Assembly (NCBI GenBank): GCA_038380435.1
Contig: JAWZYU010000028.1
Coordinates: 45,443,095-45,507,094 of the forward strand
DNA: 64,000 nt
Source of the DNA: Ryuthela nishihirai
Lineage: Eukaryota; Arthropoda; Arachnida; Araneae; Heptathelidae
Direction: 5' to 3'
The position numbers and the translations under genes were made by a program. Shown piece after piece: positions 63,609 to 64,000 of the stretch (within the stretch, counting starts at the first letter, position 1; every line of letters begins with the position of its first letter). The notes below the pieces were generated by a model. It did not search any database. It had not been told where the DNA came from and worked only from the letters and a program-made list of their open reading frames with translations.

Positions 63609-63807
63609 GCGTTTGAGTTCGTTGTATCTACATTGAGATTTTCTCCGGTAATCCTTCTATCGGTGAGAAAGGAGCACCAGAAGTTATTTTTTTCTTAATT
63701 TTAAGTGGCTTAAAGCTAGTTGCCCATTCTTTTTATTTTCACAATTTCTTAAAACCCAGATTTATTAAGAACAAGAACAAAAAACTATGTAAAAAAACCT
63801 AAATAAG

Positions 63808-64000
63808 AGGGGCGGGGGTGCTTAGTAGGTAGCGCGCCAAGCTCGTAATCTGCAGTTTCCAGGTTCGAGTCCCAGTTGTGTTAGCGTTGAGATTTATCTC
63901 CGCAAAATTCCCCGCCCTGCCCACGGTCAGTAGGGGACACTGATGGACTTGGAAAAGCTGTCGTCCGTCGGATAGGACTTTAAGCCGTGGCTCCGTGTGC
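63808..64000 (+). mobile_element. SINE-A, runs off window end
   Basis: Head and body of a plus-strand copy (GGGGTGCTTAGTAGGTAGCG), cut by the window edge at CTCCGTGTGC. Confidence 0.88.

Overview
This window is repeat-dominated nuclear DNA from an animal, most probably an invertebrate. There are no bacterial-style genes or operons. Tc1/mariner, hAT and non-LTR elements, tRNA-derived SINEs and GT-AG introns all point to a metazoan. I cannot name the species. Most long open reading frames are translations of SINEs or satellites, not genes.

Cellular genes: the only host-gene signals are four short plus-strand segments with exon structure, at 5284-5373, 35620-35673, 35755-35835 and 50055-50237. 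The last three keep one reading frame when spliced (phases match), so much of the window may be intron of one plus-strand gene. I do not recognise the protein. The longest exon (61 codons) is Cys-containing and open in only one frame.

Interspersed repeats: (1) SINE-A, about 385 bp, has a tRNA-like head (A and B boxes), a conserved middle and a CAACCCAACC-type tail. About 60 copies or fragments are spread over the whole window, many with readable 9-14 bp target-site duplications (TSDs). Several carry two to nine tandem copies of the 169-bp 3' part. (2) SINE-B, about 190 bp, has another tRNA-like head and a TTTAT-rich tail, in ten copies. (3) Tc1/mariner relics lie at 5.8-6.8 kb (DD36E type), 19.9-22.6 kb (terminal repeats intact, three nested SINEs), 22.6-23.0, 31.6-32.0, 38.1-38.9 and 42.1-43.3 kb. 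(4) Non-autonomous hAT elements with 8-bp TSDs lie at 10.9-12.7, 14.2-15.0, 25.4-25.8 and 48.7-49.3 kb; two contain 128-bp tandem arrays. (5) Almost fully palindromic fold-back MITEs, often joined into composites, lie at 1.3, 24.7, 34.8, 47.6-48.1, 48.7, 51.9-52.1, 57.9-58.6 and 60.8-61.2 kb. (6) An RTE-like non-LTR retrotransposon (minus strand, two partial copies) occupies 16.1-19.9 kb, and another non-LTR remnant lies at 24.1-24.7 kb.

Tandem arrays: a 46-bp satellite of about 60 units (32.0-34.8 kb), a 28-bp minisatellite grown from a SINE-A tail (26.1-26.8 kb), the 128-bp hAT arrays and the 169-bp SINE-tail arrays (notably 58.8-60.6 and 61.4-62.8 kb). A large inverted repeat with arms of about 710 bp spans 39.15-40.70 kb. 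An assembly gap of exactly 200 N (52128-52327) falls in a palindromic MITE.

The most unusual feature is the multi-tail SINE-A. Long tandem-tail copies are bounded by one TSD, and unrelated loci share the same internal breakpoint. This suggests a specific retrotransposition or processing mechanism and not random tandem duplication.
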